Shown here piece after piece: positions 42,133 through 54,179 of a DNA stretch of 64,000 bases. Every line of letters starts with the position of its first letter. The stretch's first letter is position 1. Under the pieces are notes generated by a model, which worked only from the letters and a program-made list of their open reading frames with translations, did no database searches and was not told the origin of the DNA. The DNA comes from Agarophyton chilense (taxonomy: Eukaryota; Rhodophyta; Florideophyceae; Gracilariales; Gracilariaceae), in NCBI GenBank assembly GCA_030374765.1, contig JARGXX010000016.1:1612001-1676000 (forward strand). The letters run 5' to 3'. Made by a program: the position numbers and the translations under genes.

Positions 42133-42514
42133 GTGTGGACCCCTTTCTGGAGGGACCTTTGTGGGTTCCTTAGCTTACAAAAAACTCGTGATCTCTCTTG
42201 ACGACACCTTTTCTTTTTCTTTGCACCGATAAATCGCACGGCTAATGTCTCTTCTCCCTCTCCTTAGAGGCCTGCACCAGGGCAGGTCTTTATCCGTCGG
42301 TTGACCGGAGATTGTTGCGTCTGCGCCGGTACCGTAATCGGAAGTTGCGTGGTATATGGTGAGGAGTTTTTCATGTTTCATCTCCAGAGCCATAGCCATA
42401 CCACCGCACGGAGTAACGAAGACCCGCCGTTATTCGTTTGTGACCAAAAATTGTGTCGATCGCACATTAAGAGGCCGGGACATCAGGGTGCCCGCCTAGT
42501 TGAGGTGTGGAGTC

Positions 42515-45500
42515 CTACTCTTGGGCTCCTTGGGTTGTCGTAGGGTCTGGAGTGTTCCACGGGTCTTGCGATTGAACGATTCCGGTTCCACTTGGGGAAT
42601 CCGACTCCGGTTCTGGAGTTGTCGGGCCAACGGCTGCGTCCGATGTAGTCCCACTGTTCCTAGGGTCTACTGAGACCCGTTCTACCGATACGATGTTTTC
42701 GAGTTCATCCATTCGAACCGTAACGGTGTGCTCATTCGCTGAGACTACCTCATATGGTCATGTAGACTTAGAGAGTATCTTTGATTTGATATCAGCATCA
42801 ATACGAATATCGTCTCCTTTCTCAGATGGCGTCGGTCTCCATCCACTGGGAGAGATATCAATGAAGACGTAGTCCCGGGTTTCCACCTTGGCGGTCCTCT
42901 TCACCCCTTGGTCGTAGTAAGCTTTATACATCTTTTAAGCTACTGTCAAGTTGGCATTTGCTCCCTTTATGGTTGTTCTGAGCTTGTTGAGCATATTATT
43001 TTTGACCTGAGCGGAGGTAGTTGTACCAGCTGCTCAGTAGTTCTCTGGTCCTGGTTGAAAGAAAATACCACGAGGTGCACGTGAGAGGACGAAATCGAAG
43101 GGGTTTATCTGCGTAGATCGGAGTACCTGAAGGTTGTAGGCATATGTTAGGGGCTGTGCATAGTCAGTCCATCGAGTTTGGTGTTCTTCTACATAATGCC
43201 GTAGTCTTGTCACGGGGGATTTGTTGAGGCGTTTCACTTGGCCGTTCGACTGCGGATTGTACGCCGTGGTGAAGTAATGCTTAAACCCAAGCATGGTACA
43301 TACTGCCTCAAAGAACTTGGATGCTAAGTTCGAACTATTGTCGGTGCGTAGGTGCATTGGGGCACCGTACGGGTGTACCCAATTGTTCAGGAAGGCCATG
43401 GTCAAGACCGTCGAGGTTTTGCATTTCCGGGGTATGGGCCTTGTGAGTTTAGAAAACAGATCGGTGATGACCACCACAAATCGTTAACCCTCCGAGATTT
43501 TTGGCAGTGGGCCCAGGATGTCGATAGCTACAAATTCCAAGGACCCAGCCGCGGCGAAAAGCTTCAGGTGCTTCCTGTGCTTTTGTTAATAACCTTGGGT
43601 ATTTACGCAAAAGGCGAAGCGAGCCACATAGGTGTTAACATCACTGGCCATGTGGGACCAGTAGAAGTGTTTCCTCAAGGTATATGTTAATCGTGTGGCT
43701 CCTGAATGACCCGCCAGTCTTAAATAGTGCTCTGAATACAATACCATCAGCCGTAGAGACTATGGTTCCCACATCTGGAGTGCTCCGTTCAAAGTAGAAC
43801 GACGCACTAGGTAACCTTCATGGTCTACATCGAACTGCGATCCTTTGATCCCAATTTGGTTGCTCAATGTTCTGCAGTAGGTGTCCGTAGTTCGCGCTCG
43901 CAAGAATTCCTCTCAAGCTATGGGAGTGTTCTCCCCTTCTTCGATGGCTTTTACCATTTCAGTTGATTCAACCCCCCATTCTCCTTCATCATCTCACAGT
44001 CCTTTTTGTTCGCCTTTATCGTACGGTTGCGCCAGCTGAATCGTGAAGCATGTTATATCATCTTTTCCCTGTTCGGTGTCCAGTCCATCGGTACTTAAAC
44101 GGGACATCGCATCAGCGATGTTATGTTTTATACCAGGACGGTATTGGACTTCATAGTCGAACTCCGGCAGTCGAAATCGCCATCGAGCTAACCGTCCGGA
44201 GGCGTCTGCCAGACCTATTATCCACCCTAAGGATTCGTGATTCGTTCGTACAGTAAAACGGGCCCCATATAGATAGGGTTGCAGCATCAACATGCTCCAC
44301 ACCACAACGAGGCTTTCTTTTTCCGTGACAGAGTAGTTTTTTTCTGTCGGTGTGAGCGCTCGGCTTCAATAACTTACATTTACCCTTGATTCATCCTCCT
44401 GCTCCTTCATTATACAGCAACCAATCTGGGCGTCCAAGGCATCAGTATCAAATGTGTATGGCTTACCCGTCTTCAGCAATGCCAATATAAGAGGTGAAGG
44501 CAGCGCCGCTTTCAAGAGACGGAAGGTGTTCAGTTCGTCGTCTTCTATATATACAAACCTTTCTTATTGTTCTTTTGGGAGAAGTCGGTCTACAGGGTCT
44601 GCTATCTTTGCAGAGCCTTTGAGAAACATGCGCTACACGTTGCTCAAACATATGAAGGAGCGTATATAAGTTTGGGTTTAAGGGATTTTCGCTTTTAGGA
44701 TCGCTCTGAGGTTTCGTTGGGCTACTTGGAGTTTTTCTGGGCTGATTGTGTGCCCGAGATACAATACATTCTGTTTTAAGAACATACACTTTCTTAACCT
44801 CAGAGTTACTCCCGTCTTTCTCAGAAGATCGAATAAGGTCCGAACTTGTTCGTAGCGCTCCACCGTGGTTTTGGAGTAGATCACCACTTTGTCTATCTAC
44901 ACCAATGCGGTTGTCCACCTTACTTTCGACATTATAGTGCCGAAAGCCCGTTAATCGTCGCTGGCTCATTACGTAAACCGAAAAGCATCCGCCAGAATCG
45001 GTAGAGAACAGCGTGACAGGGGAACGCGTTCTCATCTATGTCCTCCTCGGGTATCTTCATTGGCCTATACCCACAGTTGGCATCCAATGTGGTGAATATA
45101 TTTGCTTTCCATAGCAAATAGATGCATTCCCCAATTCTTGGTATCGTATACGAGTCTCTTATCGTAACGAAATTCAACTTGCGATTGCCGATACAGAACC
45201 GCATTCGCGGTTTTCCTCGTTTTTGCAAAAGTACCACGAGGCTTGCCCATTCTGCATTTGTGGGTTCAACCACACCTACACGGAGCATTATCTGCACCTC
45301 CTGTACTTTAAACTCACGGGGTTTTAGACCGGCTCGGTACGGTTTCCGATGAATAGGCTGGGCGCCTGGCGCCAAGTCTATGCAGTGCTGAGTTGCTTCT
45401 ATCGCACTCAGCCGTCTGAACCACATGTTTTCGAATAGTTCTAGTAGATAGAGTATCCTTTTTCGGTTTATTTCACCTTCAAGGCCTACTTATACTCCCT

Positions 45501-46320
45501 CTCTCCAGTCCTTCACCTCATCCAATTCCATGTTGGTGTCGGTCGTCTCTCTGCTTTCGGCATTTTCCTAAACCTTCTAGTTTTCATTTTCCATCGCCAC
45601 CCCCTCCTTATCGTTCACGTTCACGTGAGACTATTCTGGTTTGATTGTGAATATGTGACCTGGCGCCGGGAGCGCTAAACCGATAATAGTATTTTTGGGG
45701 AGCTTAACCATGTGGTTCCTGAAATTCTTGAGGGATACCTTGAACGGTTTGTTCAGTATATTGTCGACAATTCGACTTGCAAGTAAGATCATGTGTTTTT
45801 TCAACAACTTGGAATGGTCCTGAATGAATACCATACCTGGTCGCAGGGATGTGACTTGTACTACCTTTTGGTGGGATGGTGGAATGGATACCATATGGGC
45901 TAACCGGACCTTATTGGATACTTTTCTGGTTGGTTGGACTGCAATCACCCGTCTAGTGTTCCGTTTCTGGGGTCACCCGCGGTTACCAATGATAGCAATG
46001 CGTTGTCCACTATCGAAATCTACCGTTTAGAATCTAGGGAAATAGCCCGGATTTGGCGGGCGATAAAGGAAGCCCCCATAATACGGTCCGCTGCCAATTC
46101 GTTGATCACTATAAAGCGGACTCTTACCTTCAGGTTTTTAACTATGACCATGTGGGTAAGGTAGCTACGGACTGGAAGAGATCTACTGTTTGCTTCTACG
46201 AGTAAGTTCTGCAAAGTGCAGGGCTGTATCTTGTCCGAAAACGATGGTGGTATTCGTCTGTCATTCACCAGATTTGGTCCCCACTCCTATATACAGGACG
46301 GTTAAATAAGCAACCAAATA
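42515..46320 (-). pseudogene. Ty3/gypsy pol (PR-RT-RH-IN) pseudogene, copy 2
   Basis: Protease about 46320-46020, with the D-T-G-A box altered to Y-I-G-V. Reverse transcriptase about 45430-44680 with 'LNFVTIRDSYTIPR' and 'FWRMLFGL'; the YxDD box now reads stop-I-D-K before 'VVIYSKT'. RNase H about 44560-43994 with 'TFDTDALDAQIG' and 'VQYRPGIKHNIADAMSRL'. Integrase 43700-43034 keeps two Asp ('VITDLFSKL', 'LRTDNSSNLAS'), but the third acidic residue is Lys in 'PQSNGQVKRLN'. A C-terminal domain follows to about 42740. Two in-frame TGA codons between RNase H and integrase match those in copy 1. The part 43611-45295 is nearly identical, inverted, to 62316-64000. Confidence 0.87.
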
Positions 46321-46346
46321 GTTCGAAATAAACCGAAGTTTGATGT

Positions 46347-48640
46347 TTACCTTGTAGTTACTGTGTTTGAGGCAGCATATAGTGACTGGTTCATCCATAA
46401 CCGCTTTCTCTTCATTGACCAATGGTTGTTCATCCATACTTGAACCAGAAGGTAATGGAAAGCCTTCCGAGTGGACCCGGTTGGGGATGGCCTTCCCTCC
46501 AACCGGTTGGCGTTTTCCGCCTCGTGGACGGTCTCAGATTTTTGAGTTCCGTCCGTGACCAAATTGACCTGTTGAGGTGCCATACGCGGCGCATTCGAGT
46601 TTTTTTCCAGGCCGAGACGCTACCAATGGGAGACCGAAGACTTCCCAATGGTTCTGCTGCCGCACCTGTAGGAGCATGGCTCGTATCTTGGGAGCTACGC
46701 TGCCATACTGCGTCGCCAAATGGTGGGGAGATAAACAAAACGAGCAAATGAGGTTGCCTGTTTCGGATTACCTTAATGCCATTTTGGGTGGTATTGGTTA
46801 AACCTTATTAGAGAATGGCATTGCAGTTCTGTATCAGAGCTGCGCACCAGCTTCGTTAGAATATGGTAGTGCGAGAACCGGGTGGGGTGGAGCGGATACC
46901 ATCGTTGAAGGAGTCGACGGTGGATTTGACTGTAACTTACCAGAAACTGCACTTACCCGGATAACGCTGGAAAGCGAATGTTCTCCGACTTGAGAGGGAT
47001 CTATCAAATGAATCGCTTGCCCATGAGTTGGGTGCTCAGCTGATCCGTCATCGGTCGTGGATGCTTCTTCGATGTCGAAGACTTACCGTTTCGGTTCATC
47101 CTTTGTCCTCTTCCGTATGGGGGCCACAATCCTCTTCCCCATTCGTAGCATATCACATAGGCCCTGCGCATATCACGCCAGTGCGTTATAGTTCACCTTA
47201 CTATTTGTACCTAGATAGTTCCTTACCTGAGATGTTTTTGGTTTGTCAATGTACTAATAGTAAAAACGCTACCGCATCGGGAAGCAGTCACCCATTGCGA
47301 GTATGCGTATTAGAATTCTGTTTGTCTCGATCGTTAACGAAGTGTGAGCACCTCGGAGTAGGTCTCTTGAATCACTTCATCGGTTACATAAGTCTCCAGA
47401 AGGAAATTCACCACCTGTGGGTATGTTGTCAGCATTTCTGTCTGTTCATAAACCCACGCCATTGTATTGCCCTGTACGCGGCTGTGTAACATGTCGCTGG
47501 ACTGTACTTGGAGGTCAAACTGGAATAACCATGTCGTGGCATCTTATGAAAACACATTTTGGTCACACGCTATCTTGAACCTCTGGAGAAAGTCTATGAT
47601 AACAATGGGATACTCTCCCAAAAAAAGAGTATCCCTTATCTGGAAACTAAGCTTCCGATGATGCTTAGTTATCTCTTGAGCTCTTGGGTATACTCAGAGC
47701 TCTTGTTCTTTAACCTATAGGTGTGATAGTCGAACGTCTTTGTAAAAAGGTCTGTCAACGAAACGATCACCTGTAGGTCGGGATCGCTGTCGGAATCTAA
47801 CTCCGACGACTGATGTTGTTTGGTCTTACCCCTGCGGTTATTTTTCCCTTTCTTACGACGGGAATCCTTCCTGCGTTTCCGTGATCCCTTTTGGCATTTG
47901 ATTTGGTTTCCGAGCTCAAAGAGTCAAGGTCTGACCGGTGTTTCTTTCTCTTTACCTTTTTGGTTTTCTCATATTAGATCGTCGTCGGTGTTGCTCCTGT
48001 TTTGAGCTCGACGACCCATATTAATTACCAGGGTCTCCGCCTATGGTTCCTTGTTCAGCTCTATCAACCGGTTTCGGTTGGCAATAATACCCTAGGCCCT
48101 AAATCGCCGGAGGCTCCGCCCCTCTCCGAATTCGGTCGTGTGCCTTCTCAATAGTTTGCGAAATTGGAAGGCTGGTTCGGAGATCACCAAACACACCATG
48201 AGGTTTCTGTAAAGTGACCCTGGCCTCAACATTGATAGTGTTTCCTTTCGCCACCACTCTGTGTTGGAAAACACCATGATTCTGTAAGATTAGCATCACA
48301 AATTGGGGGTTTGGTCCTTTTACCTCGTTTTCGATGTAATTGATGAAAAATATCGGCATACTGTCCATCATTTTCTGATATGCACGATCAACTACCACAG
48401 GGGTAATTGAATCCATATCAAGACGGGGACCAGGGGGTTCTTTCTTTTGGCTAACCACATTGGTATGTCGTGCTTTTGTCAAAGAACATCCTGTCTCTCG
48501 ACTTGCTGTATTGACCTGAGTCAGTTTTGGCTTCCGAGAATTTCCTCCGGGTTGTCCAGGATTGGGTTTTCAAGTTCTTTCCGTGGGAAAAGACGACGAA
48601 CTAGGGCACTATGCGCCCTAGTGACGTGTCTCGGCGCGTT
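46347..48640 (-). pseudogene. Ty3/gypsy gag pseudogene, copy 2
   Basis: Minus-strand frames matching copy 1: an N-terminal 'VVVDRAYQKMMDSMPIFF' (48482-48099), the Lys/Arg-rich and acidic middle part (about 48000-47650), and the region before protease (46747-46347) where copy 1 has its zinc knuckle. Frameshifts and stops are frequent. The assignment rests on alignment to copy 1 and on position. Confidence 0.7.
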
Positions 48641-48788
48641 TTTCGATGATTGGCGAAGTAAGGTTAACTAATGAGTCGGCGGTTTCTTTTTCAGTGATTT
48701 CTTCACCAAACGATACGGATCCAACTCCAAATACTCTGATTCACTTCCAAACGTGGTGAACACCAATATCTAGTTCGGGAGACCAAAA

Positions 48789-49336
48789 TGTGGTAAAAAC
48801 CAAAACAGTAGCGAGGGATGTAAGACCTGACGGCTCTAGGGAGCGCGAGATGTGCCCGACCTAGAAGGAGGAGATTGAGGATACCGGTAAGGTGTGGCAG
48901 CACCAATCACTCAAGGGTGCAACGGAAACGGTGGCCCTACCGAGACCACGTTGGTAGACGATGATGCACAGCGCTCGTGGGTCCAGAAACCCGTGAAGAC
49001 ACTAGGCTTACCTTTACGGTCGACTGTAGAACCCAAAAATGGATAAAAGTAGTCTAGTAGGTGCTTGTCTTTACAATAGTTACAGGGGTTGCCATGCTTG
49101 GGCAAGATATATCTCACCAGCCACCGGACCTACGATGGCGCTCCTGGCCACGTGGACACCATGTGGTGCCCTTGACGACCACCCCCCTGTCCACTTTCTC
49201 TTATCTAAATAATACTAAATACACGAAAAGCTAAGCTAATTGCTAAATAACTACTCTAGTACACGGCGCCTGCAGGCAACCATCCAGATCCACCACGTGG
49301 CATAATTACCTCATCGGGGTAGCTCACTATACCGCA
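48789..49336 (-). repeat. 5' LTR of gypsy copy 2
   Basis: 548 bp, bounded by comparison with the other family LTRs; inner end TACCACA followed by TTTTGGTCTCC on the minus strand. Confidence 0.8.
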
Positions 49337-49533
49337 TTGAGCTATGTCCGTTCAGAATGAAGAGAACCTGTTTCTTCTGATCCCCAACAGTTCTTATGAA
49401 ACGGTTGGTGTGCTTAACAACGAGGTGCATATTCATGGTGTCCACAGACACTTTCTCGCTCATCAGCATACATGTATCATCAGGGCACCAATCCTGCTTG
49501 GTAAGCCAGTGTGGTCTTGCGTATTGTCTAAAG

Positions 49534-50052
49534 TTATTGCGATGTAACGGTTACAACCTGTGCGACGTTTGGCGCTTCCCGGTGATTAGCATAAGCAATG
49601 GAGCTACATGTACTGCGGCTGATAAAGCAATATCTGCTGTAACATGGTTTTCTTTCTTTTTCATTGCAATTCGCGTTCCTCCGCGGTGGTTGTCGGATGA
49701 ACAGGAGCATTTCACCCTCCGCCAAAACTCTGGCAGTATGCTGGTTTATCATAGTTCGAAATGCGGTTTGGATCTGATAAAAAGCAGGGTTTTTCTCCAA
49801 ATCTCTCAGAACGTCCTTCAGAGTTTTCACGTCAGCAAATGACTGTGCAGCGGGTCTTGAATCTGTAATATTATCGGCGTTTCGGAAGTTTAGCTGCCTG
49901 CTTTTCAAGCGAAATCGCCTCAGTGTATCATCTGGTCCTAGTCTATTCTTGTAACTATTGCAACTGTCTTCTGCAATACACCCTAGGATAAGCTTCATCT
50001 TTCGGTAGTCGACGGCAAACCCGTATTTTACTGCCTCGAAATCTCTGTTCAA
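49534..50052 (-). CDS. Unassigned ORF (172 codons)
   Basis: An open frame with a balanced, globular composition and probable helices ('LKDVLRDLEKNPAFYQIQTA'). It has no low complexity and looks coding, but I do not recognise a family. The C-terminal 50 residues are Cys/Arg/Ser-rich and may be out of frame. Its place between a gypsy LTR and a Harbinger relic suggests a transposon-encoded accessory protein or a captured gene fragment. Confidence 0.35.
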   Translation of the reverse strand: MNRDFEAVKYGFAVDYRKMKLILGCIAEDSCNSYKNRLGPDDTLRRFRLKSRQLNFRNADNITDSRPAAQSFADVKTLKDVLRDLEKNPAFYQIQTAFRTMINQHTARVLAEGEMLLFIRQPPRRNANCNEKERKPCYSRYCFISRSTCSSIAYANHREAPNVAQVVTVTSQ

Positions 50053-51499
50053 AATCAGCAGCTGTTCTGATATTTGAACTACAAACCTCCGACCGGGGTG
50101 ATGATTGATTTAGTCAAGGGGTTTTTCGAGTGCCGATTTGTCGCCCGTTTGTAGAGCTTTGCACAAGCGCTGGACCATTGAGGACTATACCTTTGTTTGA
50201 AAGGATGTTATACTAATAGAACGTTTTCTCTTGAGTAGTTTCACAGCTTCTTGTCGTCGTATCTTCTCGAATTTTTGTTCTTCGTGCCTATTATTGAATT
50301 CAGTGCCTATTACCCATATTAAAGGTATCTTTTTCGTAGGTATCCTCACGTTTTACATACATTGTGGAGGGGAAGAGTTGTGCCTTGAAATACCCGGTTG
50401 GTTCCGACGGTCAATGGGGCATGGCTTGTCAAATCCAAGGTCGTTTTTTCTCGTAACATCAAGAAAAAGGCTGCATCAAATAAAGCCGTGCACTAATTTG
50501 AGCCTTTAATGAGGGCTCCCCTTCGTAGAACCTGTGAAAGGTAGTAATCGTGCTTTAGTAGTGCGCGTGAAATGGCTGGTACAACACCCAATAGCACGGA
50601 AAGACATTGAACGGGCGTACTCGACGTAGCCAATGTACAAGCACGGACGATTGAGAAATGGGGTCATCGGAGAATGAATATAGTGACGAAGTGACAAAAA
50701 ACAGTTCTGAAACACGCCCTACAGTTACAGAGTAGGTAAAAGTAAGTTGAGAGAGAGATACAAAAAGAAAAAGGCCACCATGCGTTTCATCTGCATGGAT
50801 GTTTTGATCCAAGGCTCCATGGCGTGTTGATGCCACATCTGCTGCAAAACACATACCAAAGGCCAACGCAGCCGTTCCACATCCTGTGGAAACGTGACCT
50901 CTTCAAATCTACAGAGAACTTTTAATTTGCAATCAAACCGGTTAACGATACGGAGCCTTAATGTAGCACACAGCATCATCAAGAAAACGAAACGCTCTCT
51001 CTGTCGAGGGTGCCATAAATTTTTGGACGGAAGACGTCGACTTCCTACTTGATACAGTAGCCCATTACGAACTTTATTTTAATGGGGACAGGGAGCTGGT
51101 CAAAGTAGACTAAAACCACTGGGTCGAAAAGAACGAACGCTCTACACATAATCTAGAGAGCCTTATGTACAATTTTTCCAAACTTGCGAAACCCCGAAAA
51201 CATACGAGAGATCCAGACATCCACCAACAGGAGCAACGAGCCATAGTCGTCTATCGATATATACAGTCCAAAGCGCTCTCAGAAGCTCTAGGAGCACCAG
51301 AAAACCACATGAACCATACTCCAGAACACCACCAGCGTTCCCGTGACCAGCATAAGGTAACTGGCGTTCGCAGTAGAAGGTTAGAGTCAGAACTAAACAA
51401 CAATCAAGACATCGTAACACAGCAGTAAACTTCGTTGCAACCGTCAAGAGCAGTAAAGAAGCAGAAACATCAGATTGACTTACGTTTGGAGAGCCAACT
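50053..51499. other. No recognisable gene
   Basis: Short open frames on both strands without recognised domains. It may be further decayed DNA-transposon sequence related to the neighbouring Harbinger relic. Confidence 0.4.
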
Positions 51500-52949
51500 A
51501 CAAATAAATGGCGTCCGGCACATGGAAAAAATGTCCTCCAGCATACTGTCTGTAAGTAACGTCATCAAAAAATATTAAACGAGTACAGTAACTCCAACAA
51601 CGTCAGATATTAGAAACAAAATTTGCAAGGAATTGACAGCCCTACTGCAGCCCATGCCCTCTTCAAATGCAAAAATAATCGTACCAGAAACTCATGATGA
51701 CGCTAATGACCCCTATCTTGTGGCCATTCCGCTTCGTGCGTTTGCCTCCTCTTCGCAAACTAGTACAAAGCATGTACAGTCCAAATTCGGTTTTGGCCAT
51801 TTGTCCGAATCCTAAAATTCCTGAGATGACAGGAAAATGCGATGATGCGAAAACGTTGCCATTATTCAGCTTGAAGTAAGCGCTTTAGTCGTGTAAAAGG
51901 AGCGCGAGGTGCTCCAACCACCCATTCTGCAGTTTGTTTTCTTGATGGGTGAATCTTCTGCAAAATCATATCTATTGGGTCCACTTCAATAAACCTTGAC
52001 ACTTATTTTTCATTCTCCTTGCGCGTTCGCACTAGCATTCCATTTGTAACAGTCATGTTACAAGCGAATGTGCTGTCACCCAACAAACGGAACCGATTTG
52101 GGGTCATTCCCTTTGAAAGTTGAGGCCAGTAGAGACGGAAAACGCCGAAAGGTTTGGAATCGTGCCACGGCCCAGGATAGTTAATAGCAACGAGAATTAG
52201 TCCTCTGCGACAGTTTCAGACGAAGAAATTTACCACCTGAACTCCTCGCGTAAACCTGTTAAAGAACGAATTCTGTACCCGGCTCTATTCTGGTGTATAA
52301 CATGGCAATGGCGCGCCATCGGCGACGCCAAACACCACGTGCAAATATTTCGCTGTTAAAAGTCGTGCTTGTGGCAAAATGTTTGCGGATGTTGCCATTT
52401 CGGAGGGAGATGGCCACTCTATGCACGCCAGTAATATGAAACTTGACCGCATAAAGTCTTACCACACACTCATTCACAGATTTAGTCAGTCGCTAATAGT
52501 AGATGAAATGATTCCAAAGATAGGGCACAGGAAATACATGGAATCACCGGTATGCAGATACAAAAGTACCATACCGAGCCCGTCCAAAGAAGAAAGGATT
52601 GATTTTCGTCCTTGTCTGCTGTTGATTTCCTTGTAGGGTTTGAATGAAAAACGAGTATTGAAATGTATTTGAAATGAGGCAGAAACGTTGAAATCAGAGC
52701 CGTTTTAGTGATATTCAAAGCAGTCACAGAGTCGTCTTTCCCTCCACATGAAAACAGTTGATACCATGGCGTCGACTTTTGGCTCCGTATGAATCGTATT
52801 AATGCCCAGCAATGATAATTCCTTGTTTTGGATATTCGGCGGCGTGAAAGTGATATTCGGAACACAAAAGGGATTGCGCTGAAAACAGAGGGGGCCACGC
52901 CCTGAAAGAGTAGTTTCCATAGTGGGAGAGTATTATCTGCGATATTCAT
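51500..52949 (-). pseudogene. PIF/Harbinger-type DDE transposase relic
   Basis: Minus-strand translation in pieces shows the Harbinger (DDE_Tnp_4) order: a first Asp in 'VFGVADGA' (about 52330), then 'NYPGPWHDSKPFG' (about 52170), a second Asp in 'RFRLLGDSTFACN' (about 52090), and a C-terminal part with 'KQTAEWVVGAPRAPFTRL' (about 51940) and 'RNFRIRTNGQNRIWTVHALY' (about 51770). The W-H-D-S box and the 'RQTAEW' box with a Glu that supplies the third acidic residue are typical of this superfamily. An N-terminal part is probably at 52949-52482. Frameshifts and stops break the gene. No terminal repeats or 3-bp target duplication were identified. Confidence 0.75.
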
Positions 52950-54179
52950 AGAGATAGAGACGATATGTGAATAAAGAAGGCAAAGGGTTCGAAGCCCACC
53001 GTCAAATTACGATTGTCACTTTAGAGCAGGGTTCAGTACCCCACTCTAAATTGACAATCTGCAGTTGCTTACGATACATTTTGGGCCGCACTTATTGGTA
53101 GATATGAGTCACTCTGTCAATGTGGTCTTTCTCGGATGATTTTAATATTTGATCTCCGACTTGCCCCAATTGGCGCAAGGCAGAGACTTTTTTAGATCGA
53201 GCCTCTCCCCCTTGTGATCCGTTGTGTGTACAACTCGCGATACAAGCTTAAAACAGTAGCCACGGGGCTGCTAAAGAGAAGAATATTGGGCGTATTCGAC
53301 GTATATATATTACCCAATTCACATCACGGGGATAGGTTTTTTGCATATGTGCAAAAGAACAAAAGATACCTTGTGAAATAACATCTCCATGATTTTTTCT
53401 CTCTCTCACTGAAGGATTCCTGAAAATACTAATTAGTCCACGCATGAATATACGCACATTTTTGGTTCGCCAAAAAAAGCCGAGGAAGTAATACGTAGTT
53501 TTCTTCGACTTGCCGTTTCGAACAATGGTTTACTATTAAACAAATATTTGTACTCAGAATAACTCTTAACGGACCGCTCTAAAAATGGCCTCTGCATACA
53601 GTCAACTTTTTATCACCCAGTCACATTATCGGGAAGCCACCCAGAGACTTTCTTCCAAGAATAAAATTTATGATGTAGAATGCCGCCAGTAGGATCGGCG
53701 CAACAAGCATTAGGCTATCCAAAGCCCGTCTTAATCAGCTTTTATGACCTACATACGTTCAAAAAAATTTCATGCTTCTGTAACACTTCTGAAAAGGGAT
53801 CATAGAAACTTTCACATCTTTTTTACTTCGTTCTAGTAAATCAATTTCTTTTACACTTTCTGGTTTTTATTCGAAATTGACCTTATATTAGACCAATATT
53901 GATTTTCCTGTAGATTTCGTCAAACGTTCCACTTTTTCAGAAATTTTTGATCTGTCAATTCCTTCCACCCGTTTTTTGAATAGCAGAGCAGAATTTTACC
54001 GTCTCTTGTCCAAAACACCTTCCCTTGTTTACTTTCGCGGTGACATCTACAGGTTTTGTGAAAAGTGGCACTGACTTCGGTACTTCGATCTACTCTCGAA
54101 CCTGGGTCGTCAAACCCGAAACAAACTGAAATATTTTATTCGGTTTACTTTGGAAATATAAAACTGTCAAATTAACCCT
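52950..54179. other. No recognisable gene; contains a hairpin
   Basis: AT-rich DNA without recognised coding sequence. An imperfect inverted repeat lies at 53011-53059. Confidence 0.4.
53011..53059. other. 16-bp inverted repeat (hairpin)
   Basis: Arms 53011-53026 (GATTGTCACTTTAGAG) and 53044-53059 (CTCTAAATTGACAATC) pair with one mismatch around a 17-nt loop that itself contains GGGT/ACCC. Confidence 0.6.

Larger units (their letters stand above)
38863..49336 (-). mobile_element. Ty3/gypsy LTR retrotransposon, copy 2 (defective, longest)
   Basis: Minus-strand element with both LTRs: 5' LTR 48789-49336 (548 bp) and 3' LTR 38863-39412 (550 bp). Order: likely primer binding site (TTTTGGTCTCCCGA), gag, protease, RT, RNase H, integrase, then a 1.75-kb region with an open frame on the opposite strand, then 3' LTR. 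A 446-bp solo LTR sits between integrase and that region. No matching target duplication flanks the LTRs (TTGAG versus AGTAT), suggesting old age or rearrangement. LTR-to-LTR divergence is clearly visible. Confidence 0.88.

Noticed and set aside
52981..53000. B-box-like 'gggttcgaagccc' suggesting a tRNA
   Set aside because: No A box at suitable distance and no acceptor or anticodon stem could be found.
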